Assembly (NCBI GenBank): GCA_958296045.1
Contig: CATQHT010000001.1
Span: 682,001-746,000, forward strand
Direction of reading: 5' to 3'
Length of the DNA stretch: 64,000 bases
Origin: Rhodothermales bacterium
Lineage (GTDB): Bacteria > Bacteroidota > Rhodothermia > Rhodothermales > Bin80
Below, one piece after another: positions 45,209 through 55,758 of the stretch. Position 1 is the stretch's first letter. Every line of letters begins with the position of its first letter. A program made the translations under genes and the position numbers. A model generated the notes under the pieces. That model saw only the letters and a list, made by a program, of their open reading frames with translations, was not told the origin of the DNA and searched no databases.

Positions 45209-48200
45209 CTAGTCAAGGCGGATCTCAAGCCCCAAGCCTTGCATCTCGCGCACCAGCACGTTGAAGGCTTCGGGAATTCCGGCCTCGGGCATGTTGTCGC
45301 CTTTGACTACCGCTTCGTAGGCTCGGGAGCGGCCCTGGACGTCATCGCTCTTGTACGTAAGCATCTCTCGCAGCACGTTGGAGGCGCCATACGCATACAT
45401 GGCCCAGACCTCCATCTCGCCCAGGCGCTGGCCACCGAATTGTGCTTTGCCGCCCAAAGGCTGCTGCGTAATCAGGCTGTACGGACCGATCGAGCGTGAG
45501 TGAATCTTGTCATCGACCAGGTGGCTCAGCTTCATCATGTAGATCTGACCGACGGTGGTCTTCTGATCGAAGGGCTCTCCGCTGCGCCCGTCATACAGCT
45601 GTGCACGGCCGTCAGCTGGCAGCCCCGCCTCGCGAACGTACGAGTACATTTCGGACGTGTTGGCGCTTTCGAAGCTGGGTGTCGCAAACCGCTTACCCAA
45701 CACCTGGCCAGCCCATCCCAGGAGCGTCTCATAGATCTGCCCCAAGTTCATCCGCGACGGGACGCCCAAAGGATTCAGGATGATGTCGACCGGCGTACCG
45801 TCTTCCAAGAACGGCATGTCCTCCACGGGGACGATACGTGCCACAACGCCCTTGTTGCCGTGCCGGCCCGCCATCTTATCACCGACCTGGATCTTACGTT
45901 TCTTGGCGATATATACCTTGGCGAGCTGCACCACGCCATCGGGCAACATGTCGCCTATCTGTACACGATGCTCGTCCCGCTTTGCATTCGCTATGATTCT
46001 GCCGGTCTCCGCCCAATAGTTGGCAAAGAGCCTCTTGAGCAGCCGGGTGCGCCTCTTATCACCTTCGAGCACCACGCGCTGCGCGTCCATCGTGTGGATG
46101 GGTATGTCGTGGAAGGCCTCGGCCCGAATAGTCGACCCGGGCGGGACCACCTCTAGTCCCTGCTGCGTCCACATGCCGCCCGACGTCCGGCCTACCACCA
46201 GTGCAAGAAACTTTTTGCGCAGGTTTTCCTGCATTTGGTCCAGGTCCCGCTCCCGCCGCCGCTCGATTTCCGCCAGCGTCTGCTGTTCCCGCTTCTTTGC
46301 TGATAGGTCGGATTTACGACGGCTGAACAGATTCGTATCGAGAACGATACCATTCATGCCGGGAGGTGCCTTCAGCGAGGCATCCTTGACATCGCCCGCC
46401 TTGTCTCCAAAGATGGCTCTTAGCAGCTTCTCTTCCGGGGTCGGGTCCGATTCGCCTTTGGGCGTGATTTTGCCCACGATGATGTCCCCTGCCCTCACCT
46501 CGGCACCAACGCGAATAATCCCGCGCTCATCGAGGTCCTTGGTTGCCTCTTCTGATACGTTGGGAATCTCCCGCGTCAGCTCCTCATGACCCCGCTTCGT
46601 GTCGCGCACCTGTAGCTCATACTGTTCAATGTGCACCGACGTGAAAACGTCTTCAGACACCACGCGCTCAGACAGAACGATAGCATCCTCAAAGTTGAAG
46701 CCGCGCCACGGCATAAATGCCACCAGCACGTTCTTGCCCAATGCCAGCTCGCCCTGGTCGGTAGCGAATCCGTCGGTAAGCACGGTACCCTTCTGGACCT
46801 TCTGGCCCACCTTAACGATAGGCTTTTGGTTGATGCAGGTATCTTGATTGGTTCGGCGGAACTTGATCAGCGGGTATTCCCGCACCGGCTCGTTGAATGC
46901 GATCTGGCTCTGTCCGTCCTTGTACCGGTAACGGACGATGATGCGCCGTGAGTCTACATGTTGTACCGTGCCGCGCCCTTCGGCCACGATGACCGCACGC
47001 GAGTCACGTGCGACTCGGTGCTCAAGCCCGCTGCCCACGATCGGTGCTTCCGCACGAAGTAGAGGCACCGCCTGGCGCTGCATGTTCGAGCCCATCAGCG
47101 CGCGGTTGGCATCATCATGCTCCAAAAACGGGATGATGGATGCGGAAGGCGACACGATCTGGTTCGGTGCGATATCCATGTACTGGATATCGCCAGGACG
47201 CTCATTGGGGAAGTCTCCTCTATAGCGGCAGCGCACCCGCTCATCAAGGAAGTTGCCCATCTCGTCAATGCGCGCATTGGCCTGCGCGATGACCGAATCG
47301 TCCTCCTCCTCGGCGGCTAGGTAGGAAATCTCGTTGGTTACCCTGCCGTTCTTGACGCGTCGGTAGGGCGTTTCAATGAAGCCCAGCGGGTTGATCAGCG
47401 CATGGACACAGAGCGACGAAATCAGACCGATGTTCGGGCCTTCAGGCGTCTCAATCGGGCATAGCCGCCCGTAGTGGGTATAGTGCACATCGCGCACCTC
47501 AAAGCCTGCCCGGTCGCGCGTCAGTCCCCCCTTACCAAGAGCCGAAAGCCTGCGCTTATGCGTAAGCTCCGACAAAGGGTTCGTCTGGTCCATAAACTGA
47601 CTCAGCTGACTCGTGCCAAAGAAGGTGTTGATCACACTCCGGACCGTCCGTTCATTGACCAGTGTCTGCGGCGTCAGCCGGTCGGCAGACCGTTGATTCA
47701 TCCGCTCGCGGATGGTGCGCGCCATGCGCGCGAGCCCGATAGAGTACTGCTGTCCTAGCTGCTCCCCTACCGTCCGCACCCGCCGGTTGCTCAGGTGGTC
47801 GATGTCGTCGGGGCTGCCCACACCATTGCGCAGGGCTATCAGCCTGCGTGTGATGGCGACCACCATGTCAATGACATGGTGCGCCTCCAAAGAGCGGAGC
47901 CCAGCTTCCACATTGATGCTAAGCCGCTTGTTGATGCGGTGACGACCTACCTCTCCCAGATCAATTTTGGCAATCAGGCGGGCCAGCTCACGCCGCGCGG
48001 TTTCTTCGTCGGGTGCATCATGCTCCACCTCACGCAAGCGACGGTAGATGTAGTGCAGCGCCTGTGAACGGTCCGTCGTGGGGTCCTTCTGGAGCGTGGT
48101 CAGGAGCGTGCTGTTATCTGTCGCATCGTCCTGGTTGGCATCCTTCGACATCACGAAGATCTCCTTGACGCCATGCTCCTTGAGCTTTTCGTAGTCGTCC

Positions 48201-49063
48201 AGAGTGAGCTTGTGGCCAGCGGCAAACAGCACCTTTTCGGCGAACTCCTCCTCAAGGACCTCGCCGGTGTCCTGATCGACATGTTCGGCCACCTTTACGC
48301 TGACCTTGACGGGAATCGCCAGCTCACGGTCCAGACCCCGCCTGAAGTTCCGTTTGGTGTTGGACTGGATCCGGTCGGCCAGCTCAAAGATCGTTACGAT
48401 CTCATGCGTAGAGCTGTGCCCCAGACCCCGAAGCAGCGTGGTGACCGGAAGCTTTTTCCTGCGATCCAGGTACACCCAGAGCACATTGCGCACATCGGTC
48501 GAAAACTCCAGCCACGAGCCTCGGATGGGGATCACGCGTGCGGAATACAGCTTGGTCCCGTTAGGGTGCGTGTTCTGCCCGAAAAAGACGCCAGGGCTGC
48601 GGTGCAGCTGCGACACGACAACGCGCTCGGCGCCGTTGATTATAAACGATCCGCGTGGAGTCATCTGAGGGATGATCCCCAGATACACTTCTTGCTCTAC
48701 GGACTCCTCGGGATCGTCTTCGTCTTCATCCGCTTGCGATGAGAGGCGCAGTGTGGCCTTGAGCGGAACCGAATACGTGAGTCCCTGGGCGATACATTCC
48801 TCGATGGAATGCGTCGGCGCCTCCATCCCGTAGTGAAGAAACTCCAGCTTATACCGCTGCCGGGTGTCCTCTATCGGGAAGTGGCTGTTGAAGACCGCCT
48901 GGAGCCCCTGGTTGCGGCGATCGTCCGGTAGGACATTCGCCTGAACAAAGTCGCTGAACGACTTGAGCTGGACCGCGAGAAAGTCGGGGAAATCAAGGAC
49001 CGAGCGTGTGCTCGCAAAGCTGATGCGTCCGTTGTACCCCTGGAGGCCATTTCTGGTGGGCAT
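45209..49063 (-). CDS. rpoB: DNA-directed RNA polymerase subunit beta
   Basis: This subunit (1284 residues) forms one jaw of RNA polymerase. The rifampicin pocket near residue 485-510 reads GTSQLSQFMDQTNPLSELTH followed by KRRLSALGKGG. The residues most often mutated to resistance (Escherichia coli Q513, D516, H526, S531) are all wild type, so the enzyme is predicted to be sensitive. The position equal to P535 is lysine. The C-terminus GGQRLGEMEVWAMYAYGASN is standard. The gene sits 51 bp downstream of rplL. Confidence 0.99.
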   Translation of the reverse strand: MPTRNGLQGYNGRISFASTRSVLDFPDFLAVQLKSFSDFVQANVLPDDRRNQGLQAVFNSHFPIEDTRQRYKLEFLHYGMEAPTHSIEECIAQGLTYSVPLKATLRLSSQADEDEDDPEESVEQEVYLGIIPQMTPRGSFIINGAERVVVSQLHRSPGVFFGQNTHPNGTKLYSARVIPIRGSWLEFSTDVRNVLWVYLDRRKKLPVTTLLRGLGHSSTHEIVTIFELADRIQSNTKRNFRRGLDRELAIPVKVSVKVAEHVDQDTGEVLEEEFAEKVLFAAGHKLTLDDYEKLKEHGVKEIFVMSKDANQDDATDNSTLLTTLQKDPTTDRSQALHYIYRRLREVEHDAPDEETARRELARLIAKIDLGEVGRHRINKRLSINVEAGLRSLEAHHVIDMVVAITRRLIALRNGVGSPDDIDHLSNRRVRTVGEQLGQQYSIGLARMARTIRERMNQRSADRLTPQTLVNERTVRSVINTFFGTSQLSQFMDQTNPLSELTHKRRLSALGKGGLTRDRAGFEVRDVHYTHYGRLCPIETPEGPNIGLISSLCVHALINPLGFIETPYRRVKNGRVTNEISYLAAEEEDDSVIAQANARIDEMGNFLDERVRCRYRGDFPNERPGDIQYMDIAPNQIVSPSASIIPFLEHDDANRALMGSNMQRQAVPLLRAEAPIVGSGLEHRVARDSRAVIVAEGRGTVQHVDSRRIIVRYRYKDGQSQIAFNEPVREYPLIKFRRTNQDTCINQKPIVKVGQKVQKGTVLTDGFATDQGELALGKNVLVAFMPWRGFNFEDAIVLSERVVSEDVFTSVHIEQYELQVRDTKRGHEELTREIPNVSEEATKDLDERGIIRVGAEVRAGDIIVGKITPKGESDPTPEEKLLRAIFGDKAGDVKDASLKAPPGMNGIVLDTNLFSRRKSDLSAKKREQQTLAEIERRRERDLDQMQENLRKKFLALVVGRTSGGMWTQQGLEVVPPGSTIRAEAFHDIPIHTMDAQRVVLEGDKRRTRLLKRLFANYWAETGRIIANAKRDEHRVQIGDMLPDGVVQLAKVYIAKKRKIQVGDKMAGRHGNKGVVARIVPVEDMPFLEDGTPVDIILNPLGVPSRMNLGQIYETLLGWAGQVLGKRFATPSFESANTSEMYSYVREAGLPADGRAQLYDGRSGEPFDQKTTVGQIYMMKLSHLVDDKIHSRSIGPYSLITQQPLGGKAQFGGQRLGEMEVWAMYAYGASNVLREMLTYKSDDVQGRSRAYEAVVKGDNMPEAGIPEAFNVLVREMQGLGLEIRLD

Positions 49064-49114
49064 ATGTGGCGATTCTGCGATTCCTTAACCGGTCAAGGGA
49101 GCGCGGGTCTGGTC

Positions 49115-49495
49115 CTACTGGATTTCCACTTCGGCACCTACGGCTTCCAGCCGCTGCCGTACATCCTCCGCCTCCTCCTTGGACACGCCCTCCTTTACTG
49201 CTTTCGGTGCGCTATCTACTAGTCCTTTGGCCTCTTTGAGACCTAAACCGGTGATCTGACGCACCTCTTTGATAACAGCGATTTTGGCCCTGCCGAATGC
49301 CTTCAGGATCACCTCAAATTCTGTCTGCTCCTGCACGGCGGCCTCTGCCTCACCCGCGCCGCTGGCTGGCGCCATCGCGACGGCCGCGGCCGCCGGCTTG
49401 ATGCCATACTTCTCTTCGAGAAGCTGGGCCAGGTCGGCGGCTTCCTTGATCGTGAGCTGAACGAGCTGCTCAGCAAGATTCTTGATGTCTGCCAT
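49115..49495 (-). CDS. rplL: 50S ribosomal protein L7/L12
   Basis: This 126-residue stalk protein recruits translation factors to the ribosome. The N-terminal dimer domain ([20 protein letters not shown]) is followed by an alanine-rich hinge and the C-terminal domain with [20 protein letters not shown] and [20 protein letters not shown]. It lies between rplJ and rpoB, the usual place. Confidence 0.98.
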   Translation of the reverse strand: MADIKNLAEQLVQLTIKEAADLAQLLEEKYGIKPAAAAVAMAPASGAGEAEAAVQEQTEFEVILKAFGRAKIAVIKEVRQITGLGLKEAKGLVDSAPKAVKEGVSKEEAEDVRQRLEAVGAEVEIQ

Positions 49496-49562
49496 AACAA
49501 CGATGGTTTCCTGCGGCGGTCTCTGCTGTAGCTGCGCCGCACATTAAGGGATGGTGGTAATC

Positions 49563-50093
49563 TTAGTCTTCTGCCTTGTCCTGCAACGTTTCCAGGATGC
49601 CTGCCAACGCTGCGCCCGGCGCCTGCAAGGCACCCACAACGTTGGACATCGGCGACAGCAGCAGTCCGACGACATCGCCCAGTAGGTCCTCTTTCGACTT
49701 CAGGGCGGCGAGCGTATCAATCTGGTCGTCGGCGAATACGGCGCCGTCAACCCAGGCTGCCTTCAGCGTGGGACGAAGCTGGTTCGTGTCCCGATGGAAC
49801 CGCTTAATGACGCGCGCTGGTGTGGCAGGCGTTTCGCTAAGCGCCACTGCCGTAGGACCATTAAGGAAGTCTAATAGCCCGTCAAAGCCGCCCGCTTCCG
49901 TGAGTGCGTGGCGCAGCAACGTATTCTTAACCACGCGGTACTTCACCTCCGACTCGTGGAACTCCCCGCGAAGACGGTTCATCTCCTCTACAGTCAGCCC
50001 CTTGAAGTCGGTGAGGTATACCGCGGCAGCATGCTGCAAGAGCTGAGACACGGCTGCTACCTGCGCTTCCTTCTGTTTTCTTTGCAGTGGCAT
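49563..50093 (-). CDS. rplJ: 50S ribosomal protein L10
   Basis: The 176-residue base of the L7/L12 stalk starts with MPLQRKQKEAQVAAVSQLL and has the conserved VYLTDFKGLTVEEMNRLRGE and VKNTLLRHAL. Its C-terminal helix binds L7/L12 dimers. It is four bases from rplA and 67 bases from rplL. In many bacteria L10 represses its own message in the leader; with so short a gap here, any such control would have to act inside or upstream of rplA. Confidence 0.98.
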   Translation of the reverse strand: MPLQRKQKEAQVAAVSQLLQHAAAVYLTDFKGLTVEEMNRLRGEFHESEVKYRVVKNTLLRHALTEAGGFDGLLDFLNGPTAVALSETPATPARVIKRFHRDTNQLRPTLKAAWVDGAVFADDQIDTLAALKSKEDLLGDVVGLLLSPMSNVVGALQAPGAALAGILETLQDKAED

Positions 50094-50097
50094 TGGG

Positions 50098-50808
50098 CTA
50101 GCGCGCGATGTTGATCGCTTCGGTACGAGCGACAGGGATGGCAGGCCCCATGGTGGAAGAAAGCGTGATGGACCTCACATACATGCCGCGAGCCGCAGCT
50201 GGCCTGAGGCGCAGCACCTCCTGAATAAAGGCGCGAGCGTTTTCTCGCAGCTGCTTCTCCGAAAACGATAGCCGTCCAATGCCGGTATGAAGGTTGCCCA
50301 GCTTATCTACGCGAAAGTTGATCTTACCAGCCTTAACCTGCTTAACGGCGGCGGCCACATTCATGGTCACCGTGCCGCTCTTGGGGTTTGGCATCAGGCC
50401 ACGCGGCCCCAGGATACGCCCCAGCCGACCTACCATGCGCATCACGTCGGGGGTGGCCACGACGACCTCAAACTCGATCCATCCTCCCTGAATCCGCGTG
50501 ATGTAGTCTTCTAGGCCCACAAGGTCAGCACCTGCCAATATGGCTTCTTCCTGCTTGGCCGGGTTGGCCAGCACCAGCACGCGGCGCTGTTTCCCGGTGC
50601 CATGCGGAAGAGTCACGCTGCCGCGAACCATCTGGTTGGCATGGCGCGGATCCACCCCAAGACGCAGATCGATGTCCACGGACTCGTTAAACCGATTGGC
50701 CGCGGTCCGCTTGAGTACGGAGGTGGCCTCAGCAATGGTGAATGGTCCGGCGCCAGCATCTTTTATGGCTTGCCGTACTTTAAGGTAACGCGTTCCTCGT
50801 TTCGGCAT
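50098..50808 (-). CDS. rplA: 50S ribosomal protein L1
   Basis: This 236-residue protein of the mobile L1 stalk binds 23S rRNA at the E site and often represses the rplK-rplA message. Motifs are [53 protein letters not shown] and the end [19 protein letters not shown]. It lies between rplK and rplJ. Confidence 0.98.
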   Translation of the reverse strand: MPKRGTRYLKVRQAIKDAGAGPFTIAEATSVLKRTAANRFNESVDIDLRLGVDPRHANQMVRGSVTLPHGTGKQRRVLVLANPAKQEEAILAGADLVGLEDYITRIQGGWIEFEVVVATPDVMRMVGRLGRILGPRGLMPNPKSGTVTMNVAAAVKQVKAGKINFRVDKLGNLHTGIGRLSFSEKQLRENARAFIQEVLRLRPAAARGMYVRSITLSSTMGPAIPVARTEAINIAR

Positions 50809-50853
50809 ACTGTTTCTAATACGCGGACACGTGCGCAGCAGGTCTGTTGCGCG

Positions 50854-51279
50854 CTATCGCCGTACAGCCAATCCCATGGACCGGGCGGTGCCGGCGATCA
50901 TGGATGCCGCTTTGTCCAGGTCGAAGGCGTTCAGGTCTTCCATCTTCTGCTGAGCGATGTTGCGGCAGTCTTCCCACGTCACCGCCCCAACAAGCTGCCG
51001 GATAGAATCGCCAGACCCCTTTTCTATGCCTGCCGCTTTCTTAAGCAAAACAGCCGCTGGCGGACTCTTGACAATGAAGCTGAACGTCTTGTCCCGGTAT
51101 ACCGAGATCACCACCGGAAGCACCAGCCCCATGCGGTCCTGGGTTGCCGCATTGAACTGTTTGCAAAACTCCATTATGTTGACGCCGTGCTGGCCCAGCG
51201 CTGGCCCAATTGGCGGTGCTGGATTGGCCTGACCTGCCTTGATCTGAAGCTTGATCAGGCTATCGACGGGTTTTGCCAT
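50854..51279 (-). CDS. rplK: 50S ribosomal protein L11
   Basis: This 141-residue protein binds the GTPase-associated rRNA with L10. The N-terminal thiostrepton-site segment [20 protein letters not shown] and the C-terminal RNA-binding part ([30 protein letters not shown]) are normal. It starts the rplKAJL group, 97 bp downstream of nusG. Confidence 0.98.
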   Translation of the reverse strand: MAKPVDSLIKLQIKAGQANPAPPIGPALGQHGVNIMEFCKQFNAATQDRMGLVLPVVISVYRDKTFSFIVKSPPAAVLLKKAAGIEKGSGDSIRQLVGAVTWEDCRNIAQQKMEDLNAFDLDKAASMIAGTARSMGLAVRR

Positions 51280-51376
51280 AAAGCTGAACAGTGTTCTCGG
51301 GGCCCAGACCAGACATGCAGCCTTCTGCTACGACTCCACAACGGCTTGGTTCCACTCTTGCAGTCTTTGCAGAATC

Positions 51377-51943
51377 TTAACTTGCGCGTTCGACCTGGAG
51401 GTAATCAAGCTCCAGTGGGGTTTTGCGGCCGAAGATGGACACCATCACGCGCACCTTCATCTTGTCGGGAAACACTTCGTCTACCATTCCGCTGAAGTTG
51501 TTAAACGGGCCGTCAACCACCTTCACCGAATCGCCGGGCACGAACGGCATTTCCGGCTTTTCGCCACCCTCTTTGGCATCGGCCACGCGCCCGAGTATGC
51601 GATCCACCTCGTTGGGGCGCAGCGGAACCGGCTCATTGTTGGGACCCAGGAAGTTGACTCTTGACGGCCAGAGCCTATAGCGGTCACTAAAGAAGTGCCG
51701 CAGCTCGCTGTCCATCGCCATCCGGATCAGGATATAGCCTGGGAAGAAGGACCGTTCGCGGGTGCGCTTTTTTCCCTGGCGCATCTCGAAGACGGTTTCG
51801 GTAGGGATCAGGATATCCTCGATCCTGTCCTGCCACCCCTCTTCCTGCACCTCCTTTTCGAGGAAGGCCTTGATCTTCTTCTCGTGCCCGGAAAAGGTGC
51901 GGAGCACGTACCACCGCATGGACGGTTCGCTCTTGGGCTTCAT
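51377..51943 (-). CDS. nusG: Transcription termination/antitermination factor NusG
   Basis: This 188-residue factor links RNA polymerase with Rho or the ribosome. The NGN domain starts at MRWYVLRTFSGHEKKIKAFL and contains RSFFPGYILIRMAMDSELRH. The KOW domain is VPGDSVKVVDGPFNNFSGMV. The annotated ATG at 51943 gives an extra MKPKSEPS; the internal methionine before RWYVL is a possible start. It follows secE by 22 bp. Confidence 0.97.
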   Translation of the reverse strand: MKPKSEPSMRWYVLRTFSGHEKKIKAFLEKEVQEEGWQDRIEDILIPTETVFEMRQGKKRTRERSFFPGYILIRMAMDSELRHFFSDRYRLWPSRVNFLGPNNEPVPLRPNEVDRILGRVADAKEGGEKPEMPFVPGDSVKVVDGPFNNFSGMVDEVFPDKMKVRVMVSIFGRKTPLELDYLQVERAS

Positions 51944-51965
51944 GCCAAATCGGGTAGGACCTGTA

Positions 51966-52166
51966 TCACGCGCCGGGGTAAATCAGGTCCAGAAGGGTGC
52001 TGATCACCTGGTCCGCCCCAAATATGAACAGAGCCAATGCGACGCTTGCCAACAGCGTAATCACGGTGTGGCTGGTTAGCTCTCTGCGCTTGGGCCAGGA
52101 TGTCTTGCGCATCTCCGTCATCACGTCGGAGTAATAGGCGTCTATCTTGCCGATCAGCTTCTTCAT
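51966..52166 (-). CDS. secE: Preprotein translocase subunit SecE
   Basis: This small 66-residue, single-helix form of SecE clamps SecY. The amphipathic DVMTEMRKTSWPKRRELTSH is the family signature and is followed by one membrane span (TVITLLASVALALFIFGADQ). It is placed between the tRNA-Trp gene and nusG. No rpmG gene is found in the gap to tuf, where it often occurs. Confidence 0.96.
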   Translation of the reverse strand: MKKLIGKIDAYYSDVMTEMRKTSWPKRRELTSHTVITLLASVALALFIFGADQVISTLLDLIYPGA

Positions 52167-52197
52167 ACCCTTTGGACTCTGGGATCCACGCTATATG

Positions 52198-52270
52198 CAC
52201 GGGCGGTAGGACTTGAACCCACAACCTGCGGTTTTGGAGACCGCCGCTCTACCACTTGAGCTACGCCCGT
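52198..52270 (-). tRNA. tRNA-Trp (anticodon CCA)
   Basis: This is a 73-base cloverleaf. The acceptor ACGGGCG pairs with CGCCCGT, the D-arm is GCTCAAGTGGTAGAGC, and the anticodon stem-loop is GCGGT-CTCCAAA-ACCGC with CCA at the centre. The T-arm has GTTCAAG. The discriminator is G, as tryptophan tRNAs of bacteria require. The 3' CCA is not encoded. It lies between tuf and secE. Confidence 0.97.
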
Positions 52271-52343
52271 ATGTTCTTGGTTCCTGATGGTCTGTTCTTT
52301 CTTCACCCCTGATTGATTCCTGTCCGCTGCCGGTGTTCAAGCG

Positions 52344-53534
<1,191 letters not shown>

Positions 53535-53585
53535 AACTCGTTACCGACACCCGCTGTTGCTACTGTGGGCTGTGCCCTGTTGCCG

Positions 53586-53657
53586 AGCCGCCTCTCGGGA
53601 TCGAACCGAGGGCCCCTTCCTTACCATGGAAGTGCTCTACCCCTGAGCTAAGGCGGC
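53586..53657 (-). tRNA. tRNA-Thr (anticodon GGU)
   Basis: This is a 72-base cloverleaf. The acceptor GCCGCCT pairs with AGGCGGC, the anticodon stem-loop is CTTCC-ATGGTAA-GGAAG with anticodon GGT, and the T-arm is CTCGG-TTCGATC-CCGAG. The CCA is not encoded. It is the tRNA closest to tuf, the place of thrT in Escherichia coli. Confidence 0.97.
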
Positions 53658-53658
53658 A

Positions 53659-53734
53659 TGGAGCGGGAGACGAGACTCGAACTCGCGACCCTCAGCTTGG
53701 AAGGCTGATGCTCTACCAACTGAGCTACTCCCGC
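53659..53734 (-). tRNA. tRNA-Gly (anticodon UCC)
   Basis: The acceptor GCGGGAG pairs with CTCCCGC, and the anticodon stem-loop is TCAGC-CTTCCAA-GCTGA with TCC. The discriminator U is followed by an encoded CCA (53661-53659), the only one of the five tRNAs in this window to have it. It starts one base from the neighbouring Thr tRNA. Confidence 0.97.
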
Positions 53735-53739
53735 AGCCG

Positions 53740-53821
53740 TGGGCAGGGAAGGATTCGAACCTCCGAAGGCTTAGCCAGCAGATTTACAGTCTGCCCCCGT
53801 TGACCGCTTGGGTACCTGCCC
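53740..53821 (-). tRNA. tRNA-Tyr (anticodon GUA)
   Basis: This 82-base class II tRNA has a long variable arm between the anticodon and T stems. The acceptor GGGCAGG pairs with CCTGCCC, and the anticodon stem-loop is GCAGA-CTGTAAA-TCTGC. The T-arm has GTTCGAAT. The discriminator is A, and CCA is not encoded. Confidence 0.96.
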
Positions 53822-53890
53822 CCAATGCAGCCTTGTTATACACTGCCTATGCGATTCTTGTGCCCGATAGTCTGTGCAGATTCTGTGAAG

Positions 53891-53963
53891 AGCTGGCGAA
53901 GGGACTCGAACCCCCAACCTGCTGATTACAAATCAGCTGCTCTGCCTGTTGAGCTACGCCAGC
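53891..53963 (-). tRNA. tRNA-Thr (anticodon UGU)
   Basis: This is a 73-base cloverleaf. The acceptor GCTGGCG pairs with CGCCAGC, and the anticodon stem-loop is GCTGA-TTTGTAA-TCAGC with anticodon TGT. CCA is not encoded. It is the first tRNA of the cluster and lies 19 bases downstream of the DedA gene, so it may be read through from that operon. Confidence 0.97.
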
Positions 53964-53982
53964 GTGAGGTCCATATGATCGG

Positions 53983-54600
53983 TTAGACTCGTTTCTTTTT
54001 CCGGTAAATGCTGCGCCATATGGATGCGCCGATCAGCACCGCGGCAAGGGCTAGCACAACTTGGCTATATCGCGCAAGAAGCGCTTCAATCTGTTCCCAG
54101 TTTTCGCCAGCCACGAAGCCGGCGCCAGCCAGGAGCACCGTCCATATGAGCGCCGCGACGGCGCTCAGCAGGAGCGCTTTGGAGCTTCGCATGCTACCCA
54201 TCCCGACACTTAACGGCACCACGCTTCGCACTGCGGCCAGAAACCGGTTGATGAGCACAACCCCTGCGCCCCAGCGCGCGGTCCAGGCGGAAACCTTGGC
54301 TACCGCATTCGCATTGATCCAGCGGATCCTTCCCGATGCCACCAGTCGTGGTCCGGCCGCGCGCCCCACATGGAACACTGTCATAAATCCCAGCACCCCA
54401 GTGGCGGTGGCGACAGCCACGACAAGCGGTAGGGTGAGCGACCCAGCGGCTGCCATGTATCCTGCAAAGACGATGCAGAGATCTCCCGGCACCGGCGGGA
54501 AGACATTCTCCACATAGGCGGCAAGCGCGAGTAGCCCGTAAGACCATGCCACCGGAACCTCTTCGAGCCACAAGACCAGGTCAGGCATAAAGCTGTCCAT
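53983..54600 (-). CDS. DedA-family membrane protein
   Basis: The 205-residue inner-membrane protein has the DedA/VTT motif set: YVENVFPPVPGDLCIVFAGY near the N-terminus and NRFLAAVRSVVPLSVGMGSM. It has about five membrane helices and a basic tail (YRKKKRV). DedA proteins include the lipid scramblases that recycle undecaprenyl phosphate. The start overlaps the end of ispF by 20 bp; both belong to the isoprenoid operon, so a role in returning the isoprenoid lipid carrier would fit. Confidence 0.93.
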   Translation of the reverse strand: MDSFMPDLVLWLEEVPVAWSYGLLALAAYVENVFPPVPGDLCIVFAGYMAAAGSLTLPLVVAVATATGVLGFMTVFHVGRAAGPRLVASGRIRWINANAVAKVSAWTARWGAGVVLINRFLAAVRSVVPLSVGMGSMRSSKALLLSAVAALIWTVLLAGAGFVAGENWEQIEALLARYSQVVLALAAVLIGASIWRSIYRKKKRV

Positions 54601-55084
54601 ACCTTCCCCTTTCTGTTATTTCTATAAGACAGATCGCCCAGGCGGCGACGCCCTCCTGGCGGCCAGTAAAGCCTAGGCTATCGGTGGTGGTCGCCTTCAC
54701 AGACACCAGCGCTACGTTGATGTCCAGCGAGGCCGCGATGGATTCGCGCATCGCCTCAATATGGGGCCGCAGGCGCGGCCGCTCAAGCGCCACGGTAGCA
54801 TCTACATTGGTGACGCGGTAGCCTGCGCTGGAGACCATCTGGGCCACTGACTGTAGTAGCTGGCTGCTTTGAGCGTCTTTCCATCGTGCATCCGAGCTGG
54901 GAAAGTGCAGGCCGATATCCCCTAGCGCCGCAGCGCCCAAGAGGCTGTCGGCGATGGCATGCAATAGCACATCCGCATCGGAATGCCCCGACAGCCCATG
55001 AGAATGAGGGATGCATACTCCGCCGATCCATAGGGGACGCCCCTGCACCAACCGGTGTACATCATACCCGAATCCTACACGCAT
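54581..55084 (-). CDS. ispF: 2-C-methyl-D-erythritol 2,4-cyclodiphosphate synthase
   Basis: This is step five of the MEP isoprenoid pathway. The 167-residue protein has the zinc ligands in GYDVHRL (Asp8, His10) and the later histidine in GHSDADVLLHAIADSLLGAA, then GDIGLHFPSSD and KATTTDSLGFTGRQEGVAAW. It overlaps ispD by 10 bp, so the two enzymes are coupled, as in many bacteria where they are fused or adjacent. ispE, the step between them, is not in the window. Confidence 0.97.
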   Translation of the reverse strand: MRVGFGYDVHRLVQGRPLWIGGVCIPHSHGLSGHSDADVLLHAIADSLLGAAALGDIGLHFPSSDARWKDAQSSQLLQSVAQMVSSAGYRVTNVDATVALERPRLRPHIEAMRESIAASLDINVALVSVKATTTDSLGFTGRQEGVAAWAICLIEITERGRYGQLYA

Positions 55085-55758
55085 ATGTCTTGCATAGCAG
55101 CGTACTGGTTGGCTAAGGCCCAGTCATCTTCGGTGGTGATTTTCATGTTTGTGCGGCTTCCTGGAACGATGGCCACCGGGTATCCCAGCTCCTGCACCAG
55201 TCGAGCTTCGTCGGTGGCCCCGGTGTCGGGCAGCGCCAAGGCTTCTGCCAGAATCGACCGCCGAAAGCCCTGCGGCGTCTGCACATGGTACAGGTCGTCA
55301 CGGCAGATGGTGCGCCCGAAGCGGCCACTCTGACCGTAGCGCATCGTGTCGGAGACAGGTACCGCCAAAGCGGCAGCACCTACCTGGCGCGTTTTGGCTA
55401 TGACGGCGCTCACGTGCGCTTCTAATACAAATGGGCGTACCGCATCGTGCACCAGCACTATATCCGCCGTCAAAGGAACCGCGCGCATCGCCTGGGCCAC
55501 CGACTCCCTGCGTGTTGCGCCTCCGCCGGTGACTGCTGCGACGCGCAGCGCCGGATAGAAGCGGTGGGCTTTCGCGTCCTTAGTAACGGCCACCACGATG
55601 CCGTCGACCTCAGGGCAGCCTGAGAGCGCACGAAGCGTGTGAATGAGCACGGGCTCGCCGCCCAATAGACGAAACTGTTTCGGAGTACCGCCCAAGCGGG
55701 TGCCGCGACCTGCAGCTGGCACAATGACATAGACCTGCAAACAGGCTGAAACGCTCAC
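55075..55758 (-). CDS. ispD: 2-C-methyl-D-erythritol 4-phosphate cytidylyltransferase
   Basis: IspD makes CDP-methylerythritol from CTP and MEP. The 227-residue protein has the nucleotide-binding start VIVPAAGRGTRLGGTPKQFR, VHDAVRPFV and the C-terminal DEARLVQELGYPVAIVPGSR followed by TNMKITTEDDWALA. The start is the GTG that shares GTGA with the queA stop codon, giving a 4-bp overlap. Confidence 0.97.
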   Translation of the reverse strand: MSVSACLQVYVIVPAAGRGTRLGGTPKQFRLLGGEPVLIHTLRALSGCPEVDGIVVAVTKDAKAHRFYPALRVAAVTGGGATRRESVAQAMRAVPLTADIVLVHDAVRPFVLEAHVSAVIAKTRQVGAAALAVPVSDTMRYGQSGRFGRTICRDDLYHVQTPQGFRRSILAEALALPDTGATDEARLVQELGYPVAIVPGSRTNMKITTEDDWALANQYAAMQDICV

